Of a stretch of 64,000 bases of DNA, positions 54,597 through 63,514 are shown one piece after another; position 1 is the stretch's first letter; each line of letters opens with the position of its first letter. The DNA is from JAFGOM01 sp964605795. Its GTDB lineage: Archaea > Halobacteriota > Methanomicrobia > Methanomicrobiales > Methanospirillaceae. A program made the position numbers and the translations under genes. The notes under the pieces were generated by a model that worked only from the letters and a program-made list of their open reading frames with translations, was not told the DNA's origin and did no database searches. Where the stretch lies: the NCBI GenBank assembly GCA_964605795.1, contig CAZSDZ010000002.1, forward strand, positions 1 through 64,000. The letters are read 5' to 3'.

Positions 54597-56609
54597 TTGA
54601 CGAAAGTGTATGATTCATCAAATATCAAGATTCTTACAGGTCTGACTCCGGTTCGGGAACGACCTGCAATGTACATCGGTTCTACCGATATCAGGGGACT
54701 TCATCACCTGGTATACGAGGTAGTTGACAACTCAATTGATGAGGTTCTCGGCGGTCACTGTACAACGATATCTCTTTGTATCCACCCTGATGGTGAGATA
54801 AGTATTGATGACAATGGGCGAGGTATTCCTGTTGATGCAATGAAAGAGAATGAAAATAAAAGTGCCCTGGAGACTGTTCTCACCGTATTGCATGCAGGGG
54901 GAAAATTTGACAAGGATTCATATCAGGTTTCCGGGGGCCTGCATGGTGTAGGTGTCTCGGTTGTCAATGCATTATCTGACCGGCTCGTTGCCCGGGTATA
55001 CAAACATGGATATGAATATAAGATGGAGTTCTCCCGGGGGGGAGTAGTCCAGGAGATGATTCGAAAAGAGGAGAGTCTTGATGATCTCGTTGCACGATAC
55101 AAAATGCGTTATGGTTCGCTGCCCCATGAAAAGATAACAGATCGGGAAGATTTTTTATTTAGACACAGACAGGAACTATCTGGAACCTGTATTACCTTCC
55201 ATCCAGATCCTCAAATTTTTGAGGTTACTGAATTTGATTATGATATCCTTGTTCACCGCATGCGGGAACTGGCTTTTTTAAACAGTGGGGTTACCATTAC
55301 CATTACCGATTACCGGTGTGAAGAGCCAGAAAACTGTAAAGAGACATTTTACTATGCCGGTGGGATAACCGATTTTGTACACTTTCTCAATAAGGATTCC
55401 CCGCCGGTACATGATTGTGTTATTGCCTTGCAAAAAAGTGAACCGGAACATAAGACAGAGGTTGAGATTGCTCTCCAGTATACTACTGCGTATTCAGAGA
55501 AGGTATTCTCCTTTGTAAACAGCGTCAATACGCGTGAAGGAGGAACCCATCTTGAAGGATTTCGCAGTGCCCTGACAAAGGCCATTAACAAGATGGCAAA
55601 GGAGAATAAGTTAATAAAAGACCAGAATATCTCCCTGAAAGGAGAAGACGTTCGAGAGGGCCTTACTGCCATTATCAATCTGAAGGTTCAGAACCCCCAG
55701 TTTGAAGGGCAGACGAAAATGAAACTTGGGAACAGCGAGATTAAGGGCATTGTAGACTCGATTGTATACCAGGAATTATGCATCTTTTTCGAAGAAAATC
55801 CAAAAGTTTTACAGGCAATCACTGAAAAAGGGATATCGGCCCTGCAGGCACGTGAAGCCGCAAGAAAGGCAAAGGATCTTGCAAGAAGAAAGAACACTCT
55901 TGAATCGTCAGGTCTGCCAGGAAAACTGGCAGATTGTTCTGAACGTTCTCCTGAATTAAGTGAGATCTATATTGTAGAAGGAGATTCTGCAGGCGGAAGT
56001 GCGAAACAGGGAAGAGACAGGAAATTTCAGGCAATTCTCCCTCTTCGTGGAAAGATTCTGAATGTTGAGAAGGCATCGATTAATAAAATACTGAAAAATA
56101 ATGAGATTCAGGCACTTGTTTCAGCAATAGGCTGCGGTGTGAAAGAGAATTTTGATCCTGACAAGGCACGGTATCATCACATCATCATCATGACTGATGC
56201 CGATATTGATGGTGCCCATATCAGTACCCTGCTTCTGACATTCTTTTACCGGTACATGATGGAGCTCATCGAGATGGGATACATCTACATTGCACAACCA
56301 CCTCTCTACCGGATTGCAAAGGGAAAACAGGAAGTCTATGCATACTCTGATGAGGAGATGAAGAAGATACGTGACGAGATGGGAGATAAAGGGGTCAATA
56401 TTCAGCGATACAAGGGTCTTGGAGAGATGAACGCAATTCAACTCTGGTCAACAACGATGGATCCAAAGACCCGGGTATTAAAACAGGTAAAGATAGAGGA
56501 TGCAACGTACGCAAACGAGATCTTTGAGAAACTGATGGGTGATGATGTGAGTGCCAGAAAGGAATTCATTAAAAGGCACTGTAAGGAGGTGACAAACCTT
56601 GACATCTGA
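54597..56609 (+). CDS. gyrB: DNA gyrase subunit B
   Basis: ATPase subunit of bacterial-type gyrase, acquired by several euryarchaea. The GHKL ATPase has 'RPAMYIGSTDIRGLHHLVYEVVDNSIDE', 'DDNGRGIPV' and 'GGLHGVGVSVVNALS'; the TOPRIM site is 'IVEGDSAGGSAKQGRDR' with a later 'MTDADIDGAHI'. The TTG start (54597) has GGAGGT 5 bases upstream; a longer frame from an ATG at 54549 would add residues not in the family. It overlaps gyrA by 11 bases. Confidence 0.96.
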   Translation: MTKVYDSSNIKILTGLTPVRERPAMYIGSTDIRGLHHLVYEVVDNSIDEVLGGHCTTISLCIHPDGEISIDDNGRGIPVDAMKENENKSALETVLTVLHAGGKFDKDSYQVSGGLHGVGVSVVNALSDRLVARVYKHGYEYKMEFSRGGVVQEMIRKEESLDDLVARYKMRYGSLPHEKITDREDFLFRHRQELSGTCITFHPDPQIFEVTEFDYDILVHRMRELAFLNSGVTITITDYRCEEPENCKETFYYAGGITDFVHFLNKDSPPVHDCVIALQKSEPEHKTEVEIALQYTTAYSEKVFSFVNSVNTREGGTHLEGFRSALTKAINKMAKENKLIKDQNISLKGEDVREGLTAIINLKVQNPQFEGQTKMKLGNSEIKGIVDSIVYQELCIFFEENPKVLQAITEKGISALQAREAARKAKDLARRKNTLESSGLPGKLADCSERSPELSEIYIVEGDSAGGSAKQGRDRKFQAILPLRGKILNVEKASINKILKNNEIQALVSAIGCGVKENFDPDKARYHHIIIMTDADIDGAHISTLLLTFFYRYMMELIEMGYIYIAQPPLYRIAKGKQEVYAYSDEEMKKIRDEMGDKGVNIQRYKGLGEMNAIQLWSTTMDPKTRVLKQVKIEDATYANEIFEKLMGDDVSARKEFIKRHCKEVTNLDI

Positions 56610-59097
56610 AGAGCAGACAGCACTCTTCACTCCGAAAGTCAGACCGATTAATATCGAAGAAGAGATGAAAATATCGTATATCAATTATGCGATGAGTGTC
56701 ATCATCGGTCGTGCCATTCCTGATGTTCGTGACGGATTAAAACCGGTTCATCGACGTTCGCTCTTTGCCATGTGGGAGATGGGAAATACTCATGATAAAC
56801 CCTATAAAAAGAGTGCCCGTGTCGTCGGAGACGTAATGGGTAAGTATCATCCCCATGGTGATTCGGCAATTTATGATACCATCGTTAAGATGGCCCAGCC
56901 CTTCTCCTATCGGATGATGCTTGTGCAGGGTCAGGGGAACTTTGGTTCTATCGATGGCGATGCACCTGCTGCGATGCGATACACGGAGGTCCGTCTTTTT
57001 GAGCAGGCAGAATCACTGCTTGAAGATCTCGAGAAAGAGACCGTACCTTTCGTTCCCAATTTTGATGAATCACTCGAGGAACCATCTGTACTTCCTGCAA
57101 AAATTCCCAATCTGCTCGTAAACGGTTCTGATGGTATTGCAGTCGGGATGGCAACAAAGATGCCCCCTCACAATATCGGTGAGGTCTGCGAGGCAATCAG
57201 TCATTATATACAACACCCGGAAGTGACTGCTCTCGAACTCATGTCAGTTATCCCCGGACCTGATTTTCCCACCGGCGGGGTAATCATGGGGACAGACGGG
57301 ATCAAAAGTGCCTACCTGACGGGATATGGAAAAGTCATTATTCGCGGGGTGGCTGATATCGATGATGAATCAACAAAACGGGATCATATCATTATCACTG
57401 AGATTCCATACCAGGTCAATAAAGCACGCTTAATTGAGCATATTGCAGATCTCGTTCGGGAAAAGAAGATTGAAGGAATATCTGATATCAGGGATGAATC
57501 AGATAAAGAGGGACTTCGCATTGTTATCGATCTCAAGAAAGGAACACAGGGTCAATTGATCCTGAATCATCTCTATAAACATACTGCCCTTGAGAGCACC
57601 TTTGGAATCATAAATCTTGCCATTGTCGATAACCAGCCGAAAGTACTGGGCCTTATCGGGTTAATTGAAGAGTTTGTCAAGCACCGGGTATTGGTCATCA
57701 CGAGAAGAAGTGAATATGACAAGAAAAAAGCAGAAGAACGTGTTCATATTCTTCGCGGGTTACTTCATGCCATCGATAATATTGATGAAGTGATAGCCAC
57801 CATCCGGGCATCAAAGACGGCAGATGATGCAAGAGAAGCACTTATCCAAAAATTTGATCTTGATGCGGAACAGGCCGGGGCGATTCTTCAGATGCAGCTT
57901 CGTCGCCTTGCTGCGCTTGAGAAACAGAAACTTGTTGATGAGAAGAGTACGCTTGAGGATCGAATCAGGGAACTGATTGAACTTCTCTCTTCTGATGTAA
58001 GGATAAAGGCTACGATATCTCAGGAACTTTCCGAGATAGCAACGAAGTTTAAAAGTCCACGCCGGACACAGATTACACAAACGCTTGACTCAATCGAGAA
58101 AGCAGATCTCTTTCCAGATAAACCAGTTCTTGTCTGCATTACTCATCATAATTACGTCAAGCATATCGATCTCTCATCCTACCGAATTCAGGGAAGGGGT
58201 GGGCGGGGAGTGACCGGTATGACGATGCGTGACGGAGATTATGTTGAACAGGTCTTTGTTGCAAATCTTCATGATTACCTGCTCTGTTTTACCTCAACCG
58301 GGAGGGCATACTGGTTAAAGGTATGGGATATTCCTGAAGGAAGCAGACAGAGCAGGGGGAAAGCAATCGTAAATCTCCTTAATCTCCAGGATGAGGAACG
58401 GATAACAGCGGTAATACCAGTCAGGGAATTTGCAGATGATAAGTTCTTCCTCTTCTCAACAGAACGGGGAATGGTCATCAAAATCCCACAGGATGAGTTT
58501 GCCCGTCCGCGGTCCAGCGGCGTGAATGCCATCACGCTCCGTGAGAACGATGCCCTCGTCAACGTAATGGTTACCGACCGGGATACCGAGATAATTCTTA
58601 CCACCCGGGACGGACAGAGTCTGCGATTCCATGAAGAACAGATCCCAATCAGGCACAGGAATGCCCTTGGTGTCATCGGTATCCGGATGCGGGGCGATGA
58701 TATCGTTCGTGGTGTTACTGCCATCCTACCCGGCCAGATGCTTCTTACGATAACCGAACGCGGATACGGCAAAAGAACAGACTTTGACGAGTTTAGGGGA
58801 CACGGCAGGGGGACCATGGGGGTCAGGAACATAAACGTCGGGCCACTCACCGGTGGTGTTATTACCACGATGGGTATCATGCAGGATGAAGAGATCATTA
58901 TCATGAGTGCAGAAGGGAATGTGGTCAGGATGAGAGCTGATAAGATCTCTATTCAGCGAAGAAGCACCCGTGGAGTCAGGATGATGGGGTTGCGGGAAGG
59001 TGACCGTGTTGTCGGCCTCACTCCGGTCTCTTCGGAACAGGAAGAGGAGTCAGAGTCTGATATCCAGACTGAGTTATTAAACGAGGATGAAGAGTAA
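56599..59097 (+). CDS. gyrA: DNA gyrase subunit A
   Basis: Cleavage-reunion subunit. Catalytic Tyr128 lies in 'PAAMRYTEVRL'; the quinolone-resistance region keeps Ser89 and Asp93 in 'HPHGDSAIYDT'. A C-terminal beta-pinwheel contains the GyrA box 'IQGRGGRGVTG', so it should be able to wrap DNA and supercoil. The TTG start has GGAGGTGA 6 bases upstream. The start lies 11 bases inside gyrB. Confidence 0.97.
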   Translation: MTSEEQTALFTPKVRPINIEEEMKISYINYAMSVIIGRAIPDVRDGLKPVHRRSLFAMWEMGNTHDKPYKKSARVVGDVMGKYHPHGDSAIYDTIVKMAQPFSYRMMLVQGQGNFGSIDGDAPAAMRYTEVRLFEQAESLLEDLEKETVPFVPNFDESLEEPSVLPAKIPNLLVNGSDGIAVGMATKMPPHNIGEVCEAISHYIQHPEVTALELMSVIPGPDFPTGGVIMGTDGIKSAYLTGYGKVIIRGVADIDDESTKRDHIIITEIPYQVNKARLIEHIADLVREKKIEGISDIRDESDKEGLRIVIDLKKGTQGQLILNHLYKHTALESTFGIINLAIVDNQPKVLGLIGLIEEFVKHRVLVITRRSEYDKKKAEERVHILRGLLHAIDNIDEVIATIRASKTADDAREALIQKFDLDAEQAGAILQMQLRRLAALEKQKLVDEKSTLEDRIRELIELLSSDVRIKATISQELSEIATKFKSPRRTQITQTLDSIEKADLFPDKPVLVCITHHNYVKHIDLSSYRIQGRGGRGVTGMTMRDGDYVEQVFVANLHDYLLCFTSTGRAYWLKVWDIPEGSRQSRGKAIVNLLNLQDEERITAVIPVREFADDKFFLFSTERGMVIKIPQDEFARPRSSGVNAITLRENDALVNVMVTDRDTEIILTTRDGQSLRFHEEQIPIRHRNALGVIGIRMRGDDIVRGVTAILPGQMLLTITERGYGKRTDFDEFRGHGRGTMGVRNINVGPLTGGVITTMGIMQDEEIIIMSAEGNVVRMRADKISIQRRSTRGVRMMGLREGDRVVGLTPVSSEQEEESESDIQTELLNEDEE

Positions 59098-59254
59098 CTC
59101 TTCTTTTTATGGGAAGAAACGAATATAATTGCCCGATACTAAATTTTTTTGCATAGATAATGTAATTACAGAGATGAGATTATGGAAAACCGGCGTATTT
59201 GCTCTTTCTTTTTTTAGGATAACCGATCTTTGATGCCGGTATTTTGAAGGTGCA

Positions 59255-60214
59255 TTATGAATCAGGGTAGAAACTATGGAGTTCTTTCCCGATCCTGATG
59301 ATAAAATCCCTGCCAAAGGGTCCTGTCTCAACAATATGCAGGTACGAAAGAAGGGTTTTAGTAGATTCATCCAATAGAGCGGCAGCGCCAAGTGCAACTG
59401 CAGCTACGGTATCAGTATCGCCGCCAAGAAGAATCGCCTGGCGAAGCATCTCTTTTATATCGGGACCGTAATGTATAACCAGAGAGAGAACTGCCAGAAG
59501 AAATGGTAGTGATTCCTGGTATGGTATCCCATCCTTTCGATACCGGTCTCCAAGAATTTGTTCCGGGGAGAATGTATCTGATACCGCAAGATTGCACATG
59601 TGCTCCAAAATATCAGATGGAATTTGATCCCCCACAGTACTGATGATATACGGAATTACCCGGTAGTACGGGGCATTTTTATAGTACAGGCAATGGGCAA
59701 GAACTGCAATACAACATGATGCAGCTATTGCATGGGGGTGGCCATGAGTCGTTACGGCATTCGTGGTTGCATGCTGCAGTACATCAGATTTTTTTTTGTA
59801 CAAACCAATGGGGAGAGCCCGCATGGCAGCTCCATCAGAGAACCTCCCTTTCCTCATCTTTTCGGGTAAGGAATTACAAAATGCCTGGTAATCGGTTCCT
59901 GCATGAAGCTGATGATATGTCTGGGAAGAATACCCCTGTCGTGGATCACGGTGGTAGGCTCTCATAAAAAATGTCGCAAGGTTTTCCCGGGAAAAGGGAA
60001 GGCCGGATATCATCAGTTCGGCTATCGCAAGTGTCATCTGGGTATCATCGGTATAAGGGGGCCGAACAGAATCAGGTCTGAAACCGGGGTAACGATCCAG
60101 GTGGGCTGCGATCCAGTCCCGGGAATAGTTTTCAAATACACTTCCTGCGATATCACCGATAGCTACTCCAAGCAGCATTCTCTGGGCTCTGTTAAAGGAT
60201 GGTATTTCCTGCAT
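59255..60214 (-). CDS. ADP-ribosylglycohydrolase family protein
   Basis: Removes ADP-ribose from proteins, nucleotides or small molecules. Dinuclear Mg site motifs are present: 'PYTDDTQMTLAIAELM' and 'LLGGDTDTVAAVALGAAALL'. The helical fold fits 319 aa. The start is the ATG of MQEIPSF, sharing one base with the stop of the AN1 protein gene. It is the last gene of a four-gene overlapping operon. Confidence 0.9.
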   Translation of the reverse strand: MQEIPSFNRAQRMLLGVAIGDIAGSVFENYSRDWIAAHLDRYPGFRPDSVRPPYTDDTQMTLAIAELMISGLPFSRENLATFFMRAYHRDPRQGYSSQTYHQLHAGTDYQAFCNSLPEKMRKGRFSDGAAMRALPIGLYKKKSDVLQHATTNAVTTHGHPHAIAASCCIAVLAHCLYYKNAPYYRVIPYIISTVGDQIPSDILEHMCNLAVSDTFSPEQILGDRYRKDGIPYQESLPFLLAVLSLVIHYGPDIKEMLRQAILLGGDTDTVAAVALGAAALLDESTKTLLSYLHIVETGPFGRDFIIRIGKELHSFYPDS

Positions 60215-60519
60215 CACAATCCCATGAAGAACAGGTATTTTCCGGTTATCAGTCCTACAACAAGACCAATGGCAAAAGAGAGACAGGCATACAGGATACA
60301 AGAATCTCTTTTTATCAGTGTACTCCGAACATGGATGTTTTCTCTGGTACCCTTCTTCTTTAGACGGGACTGTGGAGTGGACTGCCTCCATGTCTGTATC
60401 CCGGTGCAGTCATGAACAAAAGGAAGGCGATGATCCGGGCAGAACGTTTTGTTACAGTACGAACAGGTAAAGGCAGACGAGTACGAGAGATCCTTTCCGC
60501 AAAAATCACATTTCTGCAT
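60214..60519 (-). CDS. AN1-type zinc finger membrane protein
   Basis: An N-terminal AN1 finger with Cys and His in 'CDFCGKDLSYSSAFTCSYCNKTFCPDHRLPFVHDC' is followed by a basic linker and one membrane helix (about 74-97). AN1 fingers often accompany ubiquitin-like or stress functions in eukaryotes; in archaea the role is unknown. It overlaps the DUF1848 gene by 14 bases and the ADP-ribosylglycohydrolase start by one base. Confidence 0.75.
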   Translation of the reverse strand: MQKCDFCGKDLSYSSAFTCSYCNKTFCPDHRLPFVHDCTGIQTWRQSTPQSRLKKKGTRENIHVRSTLIKRDSCILYACLSFAIGLVVGLITGKYLFFMGL

Positions 60520-61555
60520 TGAGATCATGTTTCATCTGTATTGATATAGAATTGATGAATTCCGGCACTATCGAGGGAAGATCGATACCTCTCTTTAATG
60601 CATCCTGATGAGCAAGATACCGGCTTTGGACAACTCTTTCATTCCGATTTGCATAACAGTAGGTACATAGGTGCATACAGGTAGAATACTGGCCGATATC
60701 TTTTGCTTTGATGCAGGAGCACAAAGCACGCTGACCAGGATCTTTCTTTCGGTTTCTGTCAAGGTATGCACAGAGTCCGGTATCATCGTGACAGATTCGG
60801 ATAAGATGATCTGCATCGATGCATCGTGCTTTCTTTATCCCGAATGACGAATAATCATATTTTTCTCCACAGGCAAGAACAGGAATCTTCCATTGGTTCT
60901 CTAAAGAGAAAAGACCCTGCGAAACGGCGTCTCGTTCCAATTGCGTACCTTCCCGTATTAGATAATCAGAAAATCGGGTATTTCTCTTATTAAGATGCTT
61001 ATAGCGGTTAATCTGAACGAAACTGAATATCATCCTTGATACATACGGGGTAACGAGAGACCCAATCTCTTCTATTCGCCTGAGTGCTTCATGGGGCTGC
61101 AGATTGTCAGTGATTATGATGGGATCATACCGCCATATGATCTGTTCTTTTGAGAGATGTTTACTTACATCAATGAGTGACTGGATTCGAAAAGACAAGG
61201 ATGGGAGATTTGGTTCAAATGATTCGGGTTCATAATTGTTCAGGGTAACCAGAACAAGAATATAATATCCCATCTCCTGAAGAAATGGGAGATACGGAAT
61301 CAAGGGTGCAGGATTTTTTGTCCAGAATACAATGATACGAGCGGCATCGAAGTGTACAATCTGTTTCTGTGTTCTTTTATATGGATTCGTCCAGGTAATG
61401 AACCCTTTCTGTATTCTTTCAATGAACCAGTCCATGTACCATGCCGGGATATCGGTTGCTCGGCTTGCAGAGATGATGACCGGATGAATTTCAGTTATAA
61501 CACCTACATTCTGATTGGCTCTGGATATCTCTTCATTTAATAACGTTGTCTGCAT
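60506..61555 (-). CDS. DUF1848 family protein, Fe-S
   Basis: The N-terminal 'VIISASRATDIPAWYMDWFIERIQKGF', 'VFWTKNPAPLIPYL' and C-terminal 'CMHLCTYCYANRN' are hallmarks of DUF1848, a family resembling radical SAM enzymes with the cysteine motif (C-x3-C-x2-C) at the C-terminus. Reaction unknown. The ATG at MQTTLLNEE is chosen; a longer in-frame extension runs further into the upstream gene. It overlaps the GNAT gene by 23 bases. Confidence 0.82.
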   Translation of the reverse strand: MQTTLLNEEISRANQNVGVITEIHPVIISASRATDIPAWYMDWFIERIQKGFITWTNPYKRTQKQIVHFDAARIIVFWTKNPAPLIPYLPFLQEMGYYILVLVTLNNYEPESFEPNLPSLSFRIQSLIDVSKHLSKEQIIWRYDPIIITDNLQPHEALRRIEEIGSLVTPYVSRMIFSFVQINRYKHLNKRNTRFSDYLIREGTQLERDAVSQGLFSLENQWKIPVLACGEKYDYSSFGIKKARCIDADHLIRICHDDTGLCAYLDRNRKKDPGQRALCSCIKAKDIGQYSTCMHLCTYCYANRNERVVQSRYLAHQDALKRGIDLPSIVPEFINSISIQMKHDLNAEM

Positions 61556-61991
61556 GGGAATCCTGTTTTTTGGGTTGAGGGAGTCTTCCTTCAAAGCGCA
61601 TCGGAGTATATCCTCCCATGCGTGCAAATCCAAATTTCCGGTAAAAAAACTCGGTCTCAGGTGCTGCGATAAGACCTATCCAGTCAATACCTGTCTCATA
61701 ACACGAGCTGAGTAACCTCTCAATAATTGCGGCTCCAATTCCCTGCCCCCGTGCAGTACTGGTGACGAATATATCCTGCAGGTATGCATCAGAGACACCA
61801 TCAGAGATTAACCTGCCCATCCCGATGATCTCTCCTTCTCTCTTTGCCACGAGAAAGAGGTAACTGGAGGTGATGATATTCTCAATACACCGGGAGTCCC
61901 ATGACCGGTCCCACCAGCCTGCTTCCACATATAAAAGTACAACTGGCTCCGTGTCAGTAACAAAAGCCTGCTCAATGGTAATTGTGTTCAT
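61533..61991 (-). CDS. GNAT-family N-acetyltransferase
   Basis: A single GNAT domain with acetyl-CoA motif A 'VTSTARGQGIGAAIIERLL' and the late 'YRKFGFARMGGYTP'. Substrate unknown. It is the first gene of the overlapping operon GNAT-DUF1848-AN1-ADP-ribosylglycohydrolase. Confidence 0.85.
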   Translation of the reverse strand: MNTITIEQAFVTDTEPVVLLYVEAGWWDRSWDSRCIENIITSSYLFLVAKREGEIIGMGRLISDGVSDAYLQDIFVTSTARGQGIGAAIIERLLSSCYETGIDWIGLIAAPETEFFYRKFGFARMGGYTPMRFEGRLPQPKKQDSHADNVIK

Positions 61992-62206
61992 TATAGTACG
62001 GGTTTTATTGGATTTAATAAAAATTTGAGGGCAATATTGTTTAGCGATACATTTGGGTATAAATATTTTGATTCACGGGAATAGGGATCTCTGTTTATCT
62101 CCTCTATGGAATGGTTAGTATACTTCAGGTATATTTTTCCCGATTTATCTATAGTCATGAGCCGTGCAAATGAATACACACTCAGATCAATAGTATACAT
62201 GATCGT

Positions 62207-63499
62207 ATGAACAGCACCATCAAGACAATTCATGCCAGGGAGATACTTGATTCACGGGGAAATCCAACCGTTGAGGTTGATCTTTGTACATCAGCCGGAA
62301 CCTGGGTACGCGCTGCCTGTCCGTCCGGAGCCTCAACCGGTATTCATGAAGCAGTTGAATTGAGAGATAATGATAAAAACCGGTTTTTAGGGAAGGGAGT
62401 AAGAAATGCAGTCCTAAATATTCAGGACCATATTACGCCTCTTCTTACCGGTATGAGAGTTTGTGATCAGGAAGGGATAGACCGGGCTCTCATTGAACAG
62501 GATGGAACAAAAAATAAGGGAAATATTGGGGCAAATGCGATTCTAACTATTTCAATGGCTGTTGCCCGGGCAGCTGCCGCTGATGCAAAGGTTCCGCTCT
62601 GGAAATTCCTCGGACAGGGACCATATCTTTTACCGGTTCCCTGTATGAATGTTATTAATGGGGGAGCACATGCAAACTGGCAGGGAGCGGATTTTCAGGA
62701 GTACATGATAGCACCGGTTGGTGCAACCTCATTTGGGGAAGCATTACGGTGGGGATGTGAGACGTATCAGACTCTCAAGAGTGTGTTAAAAAAGAAGGGA
62801 GCTTCTGTTGGAGTTGGCGACGAAGGCGGGTTTGCCCCGATGGTATCATCAAATGAAGAACCACTCAGACTCATTATTTCTGCCATCGAAGAGGCAGGAT
62901 ACAACCCCGGTACCGATATCGGGATTGCCTTGGATCCTGCATCAAGTGAATTTTTTTCTGACGGAAAATATCGGCTTGTCACGGAAAAAAGAGACCTTTC
63001 GAGTGGTGAGATGATTGACCGGTATGCTGATCTTGTGAGCAGTTATCCGATACTGTCCATAGAGGACGGGCTTGGTCAGGATGACTGGGAAGGCTGGAAA
63101 GAACTCACCACACGAATCGGAAAGAACGTTCAGATTGTCGGGGACGATCTCTTTGTGACCAATGTCGATAGGATAGACAAGGGAATAAAAAACCATGCTG
63201 CAAATGCAGTCCTGATAAAATTAAACCAGATAGGGACTGTCACCGAGACGATTCAGGCGGTTCGCATGGCACAGGATGCNNNNNNNNNNCATTGGAAGGC
63301 GATGGTATCACATCGGAGTGGTGAGACTATTGATAGTTTCATTGCTGATCTCTCGGTTGCACTCGGCACAGGACAGATAAAATCAGGTGCACCCTGTCGG
63401 GGTGAGCGGGTAGAGAAATATAACCAGTTGCTCAGAATAGAAGAAGATATTGGTTCCAAATCGCGATATGCAGGCATATCTGCCTTTAACCGGATGTAA
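62207..63499 (+). CDS. eno: Enolase, interrupted by an assembly gap
   Basis: Glycolytic/gluconeogenic enzyme interconverting 2-phosphoglycerate and PEP. Active-site segments 'MNVINGGAHAN', 'VGDEGGFAP', 'SIEDGLGQDDW', 'VGDDLFVTN' and 'LIKLNQIGT' are present, followed by 'VSHRSGETIDSFIADL'. Ten Ns (63280-63289) fall between MAQD and WKAMVSHRSGE. Homologues have only two residues (AG) there, whereas this sequence would have five, so the gap is about 9 bases too long and the gene itself is probably intact. Confidence 0.93.
   Translation: MNSTIKTIHAREILDSRGNPTVEVDLCTSAGTWVRAACPSGASTGIHEAVELRDNDKNRFLGKGVRNAVLNIQDHITPLLTGMRVCDQEGIDRALIEQDGTKNKGNIGANAILTISMAVARAAAADAKVPLWKFLGQGPYLLPVPCMNVINGGAHANWQGADFQEYMIAPVGATSFGEALRWGCETYQTLKSVLKKKGASVGVGDEGGFAPMVSSNEEPLRLIISAIEEAGYNPGTDIGIALDPASSEFFSDGKYRLVTEKRDLSSGEMIDRYADLVSSYPILSIEDGLGQDDWEGWKELTTRIGKNVQIVGDDLFVTNVDRIDKGIKNHAANAVLIKLNQIGTVTETIQAVRMAQDXXXXHWKAMVSHRSGETIDSFIADLSVALGTGQIKSGAPCRGERVEKYNQLLRIEEDIGSKSRYAGISAFNRM
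63280..63289. other. Run of ten Ns, assembly gap
   Basis: Ten undetermined bases within eno. They preserve the reading frame by chance of length but are a scaffolding join, since the protein family leaves room for about one base at this point. Confidence 0.9.
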
Positions 63500-63514
63500 A
63501 AAAAAGGGTTTTAA

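Noticed and set aside
61991..62233. 80-residue frame between GNAT and enolase on the minus strand
   Set aside because: It runs through the eno start and promoter, and no homologous family is apparent.
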